A DNA stretch of 64,000 nt from Caenorhabditis elegans (lineage: Eukaryota > Nematoda > Chromadorea > Rhabditida > Rhabditidae): NCBI RefSeq assembly GCF_000002985.6, contig NC_003284.9:14012001-14076000 (forward strand), given 5' to 3'. The translations under genes were made by a program, and so were the position numbers. Under the pieces are notes generated by a model. The model had not been told where the DNA came from. It saw only the letters and a list, made by a program, of their open reading frames with translations, and did not search any database. This document shows, one piece after another, positions 38,828 to 51,352 of the stretch. The first letter of the stretch is position 1. Each line of letters starts with the position of its first letter.

Positions 38828-41800
38828 ATGCCTGTGCGGAAAAAGCATGGTCCGTACGATATCATCGCCGACGATGTCTACGACTGCCGTATTCCACTCC
38901 ATAACGAACTCGCTTATCAGCATGGTATTCATTTCGAAGCAAAGGTTTGTGAAAAGATGTATTCGAATGTTTGTACAACGCTAATCTTGTTTAAACGAAC
39001 ATTGAATATTCTGAAAAGCCCGGAGGGTGTAGATTAGATTGTCTTCAAGTTTGGTCCTAACGCGTTTGCAAATTTAATCATAGTGGGAAGTTTAGTTTTT
39101 TTTTTCTTTCAAAAAGAAAACAAAAACAAAACTACTGGATTTAATCCAAAAAGGGTTTTTGCAGTATGTCGGAAGCATGGAAATTCCTAGACCCGGGACG
39201 AGAATCGAGATTGTGGCGGCGATGCGACGAGTTCGAGTGAGTTTTTTTTATAAAAACTCGCAAATAGAGATATATTCAAAATGAGCTGAAATTTGCAATT
39301 GAAAATTAGTAGTATAATCTAAAATTTGTATAATTACATGGTTGCAACATTATTATTAGTAGTGTAGAAAATAGAATCGTAATACTTTGAAAGATCATAA
39401 TTTATTGAATTTTTTACAAATTCTACACTTGCTAGTGTTTTCTTCTCTACAATTTTTTCGTTTGTTAAATCAATCAATATTAAAGTCAGTAAATGCTAGG
39501 CGTTGATTGAATAATCTGCCACACTGCAAAAAAGCTGATACTTTTTTACCTAAAACCTATAGTCGTATCTAAAACTTTTTTTGTTGATTAAGGAAACATA
39601 AGCAATCAATATTTGAACAAGCATATCATCGATGTGAATTTGAATTTGACCGTGTCATATTTGTTGATTTTGACTGACTTTTTCTTAAACAACCAAATTG
39701 AAGTGTTTGAAGAAAACGCTTTTGAAAATCTATTTTCCTAATTCCTTGATTATTGAATAAAACCATTTTCAGTACGAATTCAAAGCTCGTGGTATCAAAA
39801 AACGCCCGGTCGACATTACCGTATCCGTCGATGGTGTCAAAGTTGTTCTTCAGCGGAAGAAACAGAAAGAGAAAGGTCTCTCTTGGGATGAATCTAAATT
39901 ACTTGTCATGTTTCACCCAATATACAGGTATTGTTAAATTTCTGTAAAATTGTTATTGTAAAAATTTTGAAGGATATTCTACGTGTCACATGATTCTCAA
40001 GATCTTCAAATATTTTCCTACATTGCACGGGATGGAGCTAGTAACACATTTAAATGCAATGTATTTAAGTGTTCTAAAAAGGTTAGTCATTATTTTCAAT
40101 ATTATTATTATTATTATTGAAGTAGTACTGTGATCAAATTTTTTTTTAGAAAGAGCGTCGAAAAAGTTAAAATGTTGAATTTTTTGTATATGGTGAAACT
40201 ATCGAATTTGAAAATTTATGTGGTTTTCAATTAAGTATGTATTACATGAATTTTTTTTGAATAATATTTATAGAAATGAATACCGATGTTTAATCACTAT
40301 ACAATTTCCCAACGCGTTGTTAATCAGTTCCCACAGGTGTTACATTTCCGAAACTTCCCATTTTCGAGAAGTGGCGGAAAAACTGATTTTGTTCACAATT
40401 TAGAATATTATCCGACTCAAAAATTTTTTTTTCATATTGGCGATACTACTCTTGTAATTCTGTAAATGCCCCTCAATTTGAAAAATTGAATTGTCTACAC
40501 ACTTGTCCACACTACCCAAACATTTTTCTACTATCAAGAAAATGCAATTTTCATTTAAAAAACTACAGACCTTGCTGAAGATTTCGTGATTTAAGATGAT
40601 AATAAGCTCTAAGACTCATTCAAATTTTTTGTGGCAATAAGTATTTTTCAAACGTTTTGAACAAAAATTATCGAAGAAAGAACAAATGATAATCAGAATT
40701 ACCATGCAATCCTAAGTATTTTCACAGATTATACTTCATTTGAAAGCAAGAAAATAAAATGTATGGATCAAAAAAGCAATATTTTGGCTTAAAAAAAAGA
40801 ACAAAAATCAATAACATTGTTTTCTGCCATCGTAAATTACACAACATCATTCACTGGCTTCCACTTCCAGGTTACACTCGGCCTATCCTAGACGTTTTTG
40901 TTGGGTTCACATAACGTGCTCAATGTTCTTCATGTTTTTGAACAGACAGACAGCGAAAACTTTTCGGAGCTCATCAACGAAACATACATGTTCTTTATCG
41001 TGTTGGCGGAGACCAGTTGTCTGCTTTTCAAAATCTAGTTTTTTTACTTTTTCAAGTATCGTGTTCGCAGACCTTGTATGAAAAGTATGAAAAGTAGCTG
41101 CAAGTTTTGGTGCCCAGCATATCTGACGTTTTTAGTGCAAAATAAGGTTTTTGGGAGACTTATGTGTGGATTATTGAAACGCCTTAAAATTGAATTTTTT
41201 TTAATTGATTTCTTTTTTATATTAACATGATTAACATGTTTTTTCTTCACTTTTAAACCAGCCGTAAGTCGAATGAAATTTGAACAAAAAATAAAATTTT
41301 GAAATTTTTCTCAGAGAAAAATACAAACTCAAAAAATTAATTTTAAAATAATATCCATTAGTACACACTTATCGATTTTTACAAGCTGTTCACAATTTCG
41401 ATTTTTTTTCTTGCAAGAAAACCCATTTTGAAAAAGTAATTTCAAATCAAAATTTAAATTTTGTGGAAGCTAAAAAGTGTTTAAAAAATATTTTTATATG
41501 TAGAAAAGGATTCCCAATTTCAATAAGATGATACGAAACTTTCCAAAAAAGTGTAGTAGAAGTATCATTTTTAGAGAGAACTTCGAAAAGTTTCCCCGTC
41601 TTCATTTTTGAGAATACCTAAAAAAAATAATTAAAAAATTTGTATTTCTTCTGCTGAACAATCGCCTGCGGCAATTCGTCGCAACTTAAGAACCAACTTT
41701 AGCGTTTTGCAACTTTTTACTAAGCTTGCCTGCTTTAGTCAACTTTATCGAACTGTTTCTCAACTTTAGCAACTTCTGCGTTTGGCATTTCTAAAGTTGT

Positions 41801-44800
41801 TAAAGTTGGTGGAAAATTGCCGAGTAGGGATTTGCGTTTACTTATAGCATCTACAGGCTATTTGAAACCATTTAAAGCAAAATCCCAACAGACAATAGCA
41901 TCTCTTTGAATGTTTTAACGCAAAAATTGCCGATTTCTCTCTAGGGAAAGATTCCAATTTTCTCTCCCAACCTGTGAACAAAGATCCTTGCTTTGGTCAT
42001 AATTCTTCTCCAAAAACAACAAATCGATCATTATCTGTCGAGAAGTGCTGGGATTGCTGTCGCCTCACTCACTCAACGATTTTTTTTGCTGCTTCTTCCG
42101 ATCCACAGGCACACCCCGACTCAAAACGAAGCGCACACCGATTGCTCTTTTTCTCGCATTGGCACATTGGCACATTGAGCGTGCGACACACTAGCAAAAC
42201 GTGCCAATGTGCCATCATTCCATCAGATCCTTCTCTCCCTCTTCAGATACCGCTTCTTCATTCCCCTCCTGCGCCGTCTTCTCTACTCCCGATGCTTCTG
42301 CCTCATTCGCAGCTCTTTTGCAGCTCGATTGCTCCTGCGATTTTCTTGCGTTTTTGTTTGGCAGTCAGAGAAAGGCACTGACAACGAGCGCCGTCAATAA
42401 TAATTAGAAACAGTTGGTTGCAAAACGAAGAGAAACACATACCCGCCTATTCTCACACCCAGTGTTAAACGTAGGCATGGAAAAATGCACTTTGCAAACA
42501 ATTTTCTCAAGTCATATTTATTTATTCATTGCAAAATTAGTTAAAAACTGAAAATTGTGAATAATTTCGAAATGTTCAAACTTCTACTATTCTTTTCAAT
42601 ATTTTTTCCCGCGGTTCAATATTTTGGATAAACACTTTAAATTTTAGGCTTAAAGTTTACTATTATATCTTCCCCTAAATAAGTAGAACTCCGGAGACAT
42701 CTATAATTTCCACAATCTTGATTATTTTTGCGTCCCTATTCACTTTCCCGCACGATGCATTCGGCAGACGTAGCACATACACATCCAAGAGAGCCCCGTC
42801 TTTTCATCGTCATCAACTCACTTTCGGGCTCCCGGGAAACTCGTCTCTTCTTCTTATTTTCTTGATCTCTTTTCCAATCGGTACGCCTGCGTCTCAATAT
42901 ATTTCCACCCTTAGCGGTGGGGCTCCGGGCTCCCTGCCGTTGTATTTTTTGCTTCTTTCCTCTTTTCCCCACCACTACTCCTGCAGAGAGAGAAAAAGGT
43001 TTTTATCGTTTTCAGCGATCCTTCTTCTTTTCGTCTCAAAAAGTCAGCTGCCACAACACGGCGCTGGGTAGCAGAGAAAAGAAAGCGGATAGAAGAATAA
43101 GAAGAAGAAGAAGGATTCTCTTTTTCTTTGAGCACTCTACGCTACTCACAAATTTTATCCCTAACTGAATTTATCAGTACTGTTTTATTTTGATTAAAAT
43201 TTACTCCACGATATCTACACTTATTACTATGATAATTCTGAACACTTCGTTTTTGATATCCTTTAGTCGCTAAATCCTATCAAAATGATTCGGTTCGATC
43301 CCGACGAGAGCTCTGAAATGAGCGAAGAAAAGAGGTTCTATTATTTACGACTAATGGCAAAACCGGGCGGGAAACCGATTAAAACCAAATTCGTCACTTG
43401 GTCTCGCGACGAAGATGTTGCTTCCGCGTCGAATATTAGCGATCAACAGTTAGAGGTAAGATCAATCAGTTGTTGGATAATGATTTTTTTTGATTTTGTT
43501 TTAAATGAAAATCATCCATCTTAAAGAATCTAGAAAAGCAGAAAATTTTAGTTGCCTTTATTCTAAATTAATTTCATTTAAAGTCTACCAAATATTTTTA
43601 TTTTCGAAGATGAAAGTATTTCAAATATATAAAAGTATATACAAAAAATTTCTAATTTCATACAGTTTAGGTCTTACCCCAATGCATGCTTATGCTTAAA
43701 ATTGTATAGAAACAAATTTCCTTAATCGTGTTTTTTTTTGCATGCAACCTTTCAGTTCGAAATCCTCTTTTTCTCAACTTCCGGTTGAAACGAGAAACCC
43801 CATTTTTTATTTTCATCTTCCTTCTCCATTTTTAAATGTCACATTACACTCCACCCTTCCGTCCGTGTCCCATTTTTCTGACTTGGATTTTGCTAACGGC
43901 TAACGTCAACGATAATGTAAACCAGATGGGCTTTTATGACTATTTCCGAATTCGAGTATTAAATTTGATAGAGTTTGGAACAGAAGAGCAAACTGAACAT
44001 TTTGGGAATGTATTTTGTTATGAGTTTTTGAAGTTGAATGAGTGCATAAAAACACAGTAAAAAAGTTTTTAAATTCACCATTTTTCGCGTTTTAATAAAA
44101 ACTGCGGGAAATAGCGAGAAAGCTTAATGGAGATTCACTACCTGTAAACCCTTAGTTGGTATTTGAAGGAATGATATCATATGATAAAAAATAGTAATTT
44201 TCCTTAAAATTCCAACCAATATAAGTTCATCTTGAATTGATTGAAGTAAAAGTATCCATTATTCTTCGTGTAATATTTGGAAAAGCAATCATATTTTCAA
44301 AACGTGTGTAATTATAGTGTTTCCTTGAATTTGAAAACAAATGGCATTCATAAAGCATTTTCAACTACTACAACATTCAAAAAATTTCCCGTTAGAATTG
44401 ATGCAAATAAACGTTTTATCGGCAATTGACGATCAGATGTTGTTGATCACAATCACTATGCTATCAGAAATTGAGTCCTCAATAAAATAAACCCATCACA
44501 GGGCTCCGGTGTAATTGAAATCGTTTTACATTTTTCACATTTCAGAGCCAGGCGATGCGAGTTGTACGAACAATCGGACAAGCATTCGAGGTGAGCATTT
44601 TTGAATGATGATGATCGTTGTCATCGTTATAATAAATGACTCCCATTATCCATGTAGTTGTCAGCTGTGAAAGAGAAGATCATCCGTCTCTCACTCCTCG
44701 TTCACTCTATTTTTTTATCTTTTGCTTCTGTCAACTAATCAATTTTCTTTGATTTATAGGTTTGCCACAAAGTCGCACAAGATCAGATGCAAGAAAAACA

Positions 44801-47800
44801 CGAGGACGAGGCAGCGAAAAGCAAAAGTAAGCGGTATTTGTTTAGTCTGTTAAAAATTTGGGGCCGAAAATTTATATTCCGTATTTCCTTTATTCATATA
44901 GCATGCAAAACTAATAGAGACTTAAAATATAAATACGGTGTAATAAAATGTAAAAAAATTGTTTTGGTTGTACCTGGTTTTTAAAAATTTTTAACTAAAA
45001 ATAAGAGTAAATTTTGAACGTATAAAATTTTCATTTAAACATTCTTCAATACATGTTTTTTTCTGCTTCAAAAATTATCAAGTCTTATAATTTCAGTATC
45101 AATGCAATCTGAAGATGAAGCAGGTCCAAATGCTCTTGATGTTATTGAAGAACGTGGTGGCAGAGAGGAAGATAGTAGAAGCTCGTCGCCTATGGAAGCA
45201 CCACCCGTCGGTGGACCACTTTATGGGAAACGATTATCACTAGTAAGTGAGACAACAAAGACAAAGCGAAAAAAAAACGAGAGACATTTGACACCTCTTG
45301 ACATGAAGATTACATGGGAAACGTAACTCGAGATGATATAGGGGATACCTGTAACTGATATCAACAAAACGCTGGGAAAAGGGCTTGTTGTTGTTTCTAT
45401 CTCTCGCTATCTTTGTAATATATGTATGTGTTTAGAGGAAACAACAATAGAATCTTAAAAACTTGGCGAAACTTTAAGAACTAGCAAACACTCAGTGATC
45501 AGGGCTAATTAATTAAGTACTGCACATTTTTTGTTGCTGAAACATCCTAGGTTTTGGGTATACTCAGAATTGTTGTAGGTTTTCCACTTCAAAACGAGAA
45601 ATGTGTCATTTGAAAGTTTTTCTGGGAGATTATTGGAGAATTTTTATTGGTTCTGGGAGATTATTGGAGAAAATCTGAAATTTTCTTCACTCTGTATGAA
45701 AATTCTCAGATTTATTTTCAAAAAAATTAAAAATTTTAAAGAATTTCCAAGAATGTTCAGCTACTTCTTATCGTTCTGAAAAAAATTGAAAGTTTGCAAA
45801 AAAAAAAGCAATTGAAGCAATTCTACAGGCCTCCAAAGTAATGAAAAAATGCACTGAAACAATTTCAGATCGAAATTTTTGGGGTTTAGAATAGAGTTTT
45901 GCCGCTTAAAATTTAGCAGTGACATATTCTTATGGAACAATTTCAAATGACGCAAGTCTCGTTTTGCAGTCTAACGGTAAAATGAAAACCTTTCCTGGTT
46001 AAAAAAATGTTTAAAAAAGTTGTACCAAGACTTTGAAACTCAGTTTGGCACATACTGAAAAAATAAAAAATTAAAGTAAAGTTATTTTTAAGAAACTAAT
46101 TTCTGCATGGCTATTCCTCCTCAAATACCATGAACATTCTTCTTCTTTCCGGCTGACCCTTTTGCTTGATTCATGCAAATTTCAGTTTCAACCTCGAAAA
46201 CCATCTACGACAAGTTCATCAGGCGGCACTGCAATAGACACAACTGCAATACCAGAGAATGTTCTAGAAATACCCAACACATCGCATCCCATTTTGCAAC
46301 CAAAAGCCCCGGAATTAGTTCCCCAGCTTCAACCGCAGACTGCATTACCCTATCAACAAAAACCGCAGTCTCTATTGAACATTCAACAACAACAGTTCAA
46401 TACACTACCGTCGCAGATGCCGAGCACACAAACGTTACCTTCCTTATCTGAGAATCCCGGCCAATCACATATTCCGGTAAGTTATGGTCGAAACGTTTTT
46501 TTTCCAGGAAGCATGATTCTAACAACATTTGATAAAACCAATATAATTTTTTATGCTTTGCTTCTATTTTCATTGTTTTGCTTTTTTGCAGCGAATGATG
46601 ACTATGCCTCCAAACATGCCGTATCCAACTGCTACGCTGCCTCACCCGCGGACATGGGCCCCACAGATACCCTCTTATCCAAACTCTATGCAATCATTAG
46701 AGCAAAATGTTCCTATGTATTATCCAGTAAGTTGGTCTCTCAATTTGGAATATCCTTCGAATTTAAAACTTTGCGTTATAGTCTACAATACCCAAAGTCT
46801 CAAACTCGAAAAAAAAAGTAATTCACAGTTCTTTGATAACAATTGAAAGTGAATCATATATCAATATACATACCGGATTCTCTTGATAACTAAAATTTTA
46901 AATTTTAGACAATTTTTCAAGTAGGAACTTTTTAAGATCAAAATTTTGCAGGCTTCTGATTATTGCCGTTGACATGTTTAAAATCTTGTCCATGCACTCT
47001 ACGTTATAAATATTTTTATATTTTTCAATGCTTTTTCTGCACCAGAGTGTAGGGCGCGAAATTACTTTTTTTTTAATGAACGGGAAGCAACTTTGGACTC
47101 CAACAATAAATGCAACTTGTTGACAGCTAAAATGGCTCCATTGAAATTTTTATAATTCACCGTCAAATACATTTATAAATTTCAGCAAATGCCGGGTATG
47201 CTTCCTTCTTCCTCTTCGCTTCCATTTGGACTTTCATCACCTGTCATGGTCTCACCGTATGCAACACTACAATTAAATATGCAAAGTCAGCAGCTCGATC
47301 AGCCGGATCACTCGGGCTCTCAAATTACTATGGATCAGGTAATTAAAGAAATGAATTTTCAAACGAAAGACTAAAAACCTGATAATTTAGTATAATCAAC
47401 AACTGATGCGATCTCAACTGGATCAAGCTCAACAATCGGTACAAGTCGCTGGATGTCAAGTGCAATTGTTACGTGATCAACTAACGTCTGAAACAACAGC
47501 TCGATTAGAAGCACAGTCCCGAACACATCAACTGCTATCTGCAAATCGGGATTTACTAGAGCAAGTTCAAAACTTGGTGTCTAGGCTACAAATGTTGGAG
47601 ACCAAAATTACAAGTGAAATTCATCATAGCTCAAGTCAGGTACAGTTTTATCGGGATAAAAAGTCGAAATAAAATAAATTTATTTTTTCCAACTAAAAAC
47701 ATATGCTATTCAATCATGTATTAGACATATTGAATGAAATAAATTACAAAAAACATACAAGATATTTTGTGAATTGCAGCCTCCCCAACATCAACCAATC

Positions 47801-48392
47801 TACCAACCATCTACATCTACCCCACTAAATCCCAAGATGCCGCTTTCAATTGACCACAATGATCCAAGGATACCAGGAAACTCATCAATCCGTCTCAACT
47901 ATCCATATCAAGTTCAACCGTTAGCTGACCTAAGAGCCGGATCTCTACCTCCAGTCAAAGAATCCAAAGAACGACGGAAAGATGAAGGAACACGGACAGA
48001 ACCGGAAAGTAACGCAGAAGACACAACAGACTATTCGTCAAGTGATCAATATGAAAGGACGTCGAATGTAATGAAACCATCGCATTTTAACATTCTGATG
48101 TCAAATCCATTAGTCGATATTAACGTGCCATCTGGTGCAGCAATGAGTAGTAGAATGGAGCAGTTTGATATGGGTGATACACCTGGAACTAGTTCAACTC
48201 CTCCGAAGAAGGAAAAGAAACCGTCATCTGGAATATTGAGAGGGGAAAACTTTTCAAGGATGTCCTTCAATCCAAAGTAAGTGTCTTGCGATTATAGAAA
48301 ATATTTTTTTTTTAAATTTACATAATTTTTTTTTTAATTTTGAAGGGGATTCCTAAATTGAAGTTTAGAAAAAGCATAAATATAAATGTACA

Positions 48393-48457
<65 letters not shown>

Positions 48458-51352
48458 TATAATTTTAAATTGCAGACTCGGAAGAGAAAAAGAACGAGAA
48501 CAACAGCAACTAATGTTCGAAGACACATTAGAAGATGACAGTCCACGATCAATACCTCCGAGTCCGCCTTCGAAAGCTAGAAATACAACGATCGACTCTT
48601 TATTCAAACCTCAAGATGATCCTCCTACAATTGCTGATCGAGAACCTCAACAACTACCTCCTCAACCATCACAGCAAAATCAAAAAAAGAATACGGTAAC
48701 GGCAAGTTGAAATCACTACTCTTTAAACGAATTCGTTTCAGGCGGTGAATTTGTTAATGCCTACAATGCCAGCAAGCTCATCATTGGTTACAGCAATGTA
48801 TCCTCCAATGAGGCAACCTGCTGTTCCAGTTAACAAGGTAATAAAATTAAATGAAAAAAAAACATTAACTTGTATCGAAAATTGTAATCTAAATGTATTT
48901 TAATACAATGAACACCCTGAGTGAAATTGCATTATATTTTCAAAATAATGTTCAAAATCACACCAAATTCAGATCCAACCGAAAGTAGATGTATTCCGCA
49001 AGAAGACGCTGAAAACGCTATCAATGGACATTGCCGAAGAACCGGAACCCAGTGAAATGGATCCCAACAGAAACAACCTTCCAAGTTCTACAAATAGTTC
49101 GATGAAGCGGCGAGGCTTCTTGCCGCCACCAAATACAGATGTGGAGATTAAGGAAATTGAAGATTACATCAAGTATGTACATTTTATTATTTCATAGTTT
49201 TGTAGTTTGATTTGATATGTATTTGCTTCAGAGTAGTCAGAATAGTAACAAAATCTCAAAAATAACATTAGTTTTGGTATCTTGAATTATCAGGTTTTTT
49301 CTTCAAAAACCGAAAAATGTTGGAACATTTCTTACATCATTAGAATCTAAAACCTTTTTTTATTAGTTAATGATAAAACAGGGTATCACGTTTTATTCAA
49401 TAGAATGAATAAATAAGTGTTTTTTTTTAAACTTACTAGGGAATGACCAGAATAAATGGAGCGATATTCAAAAAAAAAATATTGTATCGGAAAGCTGACA
49501 TTCTCTACTATAAGAATATGACTGAAATTTTTGCCCGTTCGGGCTGGAAATCTGAAATTTTTACGTCTGAAATTCTACACTGAAATCAGTGCATTTCCTA
49601 TGGTTAACAGTGGATTTTTGTCTCTGGCGCCAACAGAAGTCTCACCACAATGGTGGAAGGGCGAAAACATCGGTTCGGTGGTCGAGTGGTGAACGCGTTC
49701 GCCTCTTGAGCAGAAGTTTGTGGGTTCGGTTCCCATACATGGTTTAACTTTTGGCCTTTTTTATACAAAATTTTCAGAACGGGAAACAAGTATTTAGAAC
49801 ATTTTTTTGAGGGTTTTACATAATTTTTTTGCTTTTTAATTGAACCATAATTACCCTGGAAACTTTTCAGAAATTTTAATTTTTTTCGAAAATTGTCACT
49901 TTTTTCTCCACCAAACCCATGAGAAAATTTGATCGAAAAATTTTTTTTTGAAATTTTTTTAAAAATGCATGAAATATTTTAGAGTGTCACAAATAACCTA
50001 TTTTTCATTATTTTCAATGACCGAATCATTGATTCTGATGCCTTATCAAGACGTTTTACCAAATCGATATTGGCAAAACATCTTGTTTTTGAGGCTCCAT
50101 ATCTCTGCAGGAAAAAATCGCACTAAAAAGTGATCAACTAGAAACTTGTTAAACACAATGTGATCTAAAACATTTCAGTTGAACACTTTTTTGTAAAAAA
50201 TTTCGTTGCCGAGTTGGAACCAATTGATTTGAGCTTCATTATTTTTGAATATTCTAAATAGTTAAAGATCTATATGGAGAAAAAAGTGACAATTTTCGAA
50301 AAAAATTAAAATTTCTGAAAAGTTTCCAGGGTAATTATGGTTCAATTGAAAAGCAAAAAAATTATGTAAAACCCTCAAAAAAATGTTCTAAATACTTGTT
50401 TCCCGTTCTGAAAATTTTGTATAAAAAAGGCCAAAAGTTAAACCATGTATGGGAACCGAACCCACAAACTTCTGCTCAAGAGGCGAACGCGTTCACCACT
50501 CGACCACCGAACCGATGTTTTCGCCCTTCCACCATTGTGGTGAGACTTCTGTTGGCGCCAGAGACAAAAATCCACTGTTAACCATAGGAAATGCACTGAT
50601 TTCAGTGTAGAATTTCAGACGTAAAAATTTCAGATTTCCAGCCCGAACGGGCAAAAATTTCAGTCATATTCTTATAGTAGAGAATGTCAGCTTTCCGATA
50701 CAATATTTTTTTTTTGAATATCGCTCCATTTATTCTGGTCATTCCCTAGTTAGGCTTTTGATCCACAACTACACTCAAAATAATGAAACTGAGTTGTGTG
50801 GACGTCCAAATAGGTCCCGCCTTTTTGTCGTCAAATCACGCAGGAAAGGCAAAAATCGGGACTCCAGCCAATATCAAGTCGCCGACACCTCACGAGTTCC
50901 GCGCGCCGCTATATTTTCCTCGCTGTAAGCGTGGCGAGCTGTCCCGCCGGCCGGGAGGAAAATATAGCGGCGCGCGGAACTCGTAAGATGTCGGCGGACT
51001 GGTATTGTTTGCGGCCCCGATCGATTTTTGCCTTTTTTGCGTGATTTGACGACAAAAAGGCGGAGCCTATTTGGACAGTTTTATTATTTTGAGTGTACCA
51101 ATATTTTTGTCACCTATTTCATAACAATGAAATAATGTTTTCTAAGAAAAAACTTAAACTTACAAAGAAATGTAGTTCTAAAGTTTTTTTGCACAATGTA
51201 CATTATAAGTTTATTGAATAAAAACTAAACGAATTTTCAGCCGGAATGTGGATCGCTCCAAGCTACCCGAGACTTCATTGTTAACAAGGCTCACTCGACA
51301 GGCACAGGGCGATAACTCCTTAGGAAACTTACCGAATGGATATCCGCAATGA
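38828..51352 (+). CDS. dyc-1: DYC-1, CAPON/NOS1AP-like PTB adaptor
   Basis: Sixteen coding exons: 38828-38944, 39165-39236, 39773-39927, 39973-40081, 44546-44590, 44760-44826, 45097-45242, 46186-46476, 46592-46726, 47186-47338, 47391-47639, 47780-48276, 48476-48695, 48742-48837, 48973-49172 and 51241-51352 (stop TGA 51350-51352). Phases agree, giving 887 aa. Residues about 10-175 are a PTB domain nearly identical in layout to human CAPON ([79 protein letters not shown]). A coiled coil ([20 protein letters not shown] onward, 431-513) matches CAPON's. The middle and tail are Pro/Gln/Ser-rich. In C. elegans dyc-1 acts with dystrophin-complex genes in muscle. A possible poly(A) signal AATAAA is at 51867. 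The last intron (49173-51240) holds two palindromic elements. The ATG is 13 nt after a TTTTACAG acceptor that may be used by trans-splicing or by upstream exons. Confidence 0.95.
43285..43455 (+). CDS. dyc-1: Alternative first exon of dyc-1 (internal promoter isoform)
   Basis: ATG at 43285 opens 57 codons (starts [20 protein letters not shown]; also [19 protein letters not shown]) and ends at a donor GTAAGA in phase 0, exactly the entry phase of the constitutive exon at 44546. It lies in the 4.5-kb intron after the PTB exons. A CCTTTAG site about 20 nt upstream could accept a spliced leader or 5' UTR exon. An isoform starting here would have about 793 aa and lack all of the PTB except its C-terminal helix ([16 protein letters not shown]), but keep the coiled coil. 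The 1.3 kb upstream is pyrimidine-rich and fits a separate promoter. Phase and sites support it; expression is inferred. Confidence 0.7.
48397..48456. repeat. (TA)30 microsatellite in a dyc-1 intron
   Basis: Thirty uninterrupted TA dinucleotides lie in the 199-nt intron 48277-48475, ending 20 nt before the next exon. Length variation between strains is likely. Confidence 0.95.
49436..50749. mobile_element. Tc4/Tc5-like palindromic transposon (CTNAG target) in the last dyc-1 intron
   Basis: The left arm 49436-49910 and right arm 50275-50749 are inverted copies of 475 nt each; mirrored landmarks stay in register from end to end. The ends read CTAGGGAATGACCAGAATAA and its complement. The flanks are CTTA to the left and TTAG to the right, so the empty site would be CTTAG with a TTA duplication, the CTNAG/TNA pattern known for Tc4 and Tc5. 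The 364-nt spacer has no transposase. Each arm encodes an identical 61-residue open frame (49604-49789 minus, 50396-50581 plus), which is an artefact of the palindrome, and each carries a tRNA-like segment with pol III box motifs. Confidence 0.85.
49679..49733 (+). ncRNA. tRNA-like sequence with A and B boxes in the left arm of the palindrome
   Basis: TGGTCGAGTGG at 49679-49689 fits the pol III A-box, and GGTTCGGTTCC at 49723-49733 fits the B-box with one mismatch (GGTTCGANNCC). The T arm (GTGGG/CCCAT around TTCGGTT) pairs well. The anticodon stem is poor and no good acceptor stem closes, so it is tRNA-derived rather than a working tRNA. The loop could read as a TGA (Ser) anticodon, uncertain. 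A mirror copy on the minus strand has its boxes at 50496-50506 and 50452-50462. Confidence 0.5.
50769..51098. mobile_element. Second palindromic element (TA-flanked MITE) in the last dyc-1 intron
   Basis: ACACTCAAAATAATGAAACT at 50771 is mirrored by AGTTTTATTATTTTGAGTGT ending at 51096, with TA outside each end. Inner arms include TTTTTGTCGTCAAATCACGC (about 50823) against GCGTGATTTGACGACAAAAA (about 51039-51058), and CGCGCCGCTATATTTTCCTC against GAGGAAAATATAGCGGCGCG. The elevated GC near the centre contrasts with the flanks. It lies only about 20 nt from the Tc4-like element. Confidence 0.75.

Noticed and set aside
49604-49789. Identical 61-residue open frames at 49604-49789 (minus) and 50396-50581 (plus)
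   Set aside because: They are the same sequence in the two arms of a palindromic element. Their identity reflects the inverted repeat, not a duplicated gene.
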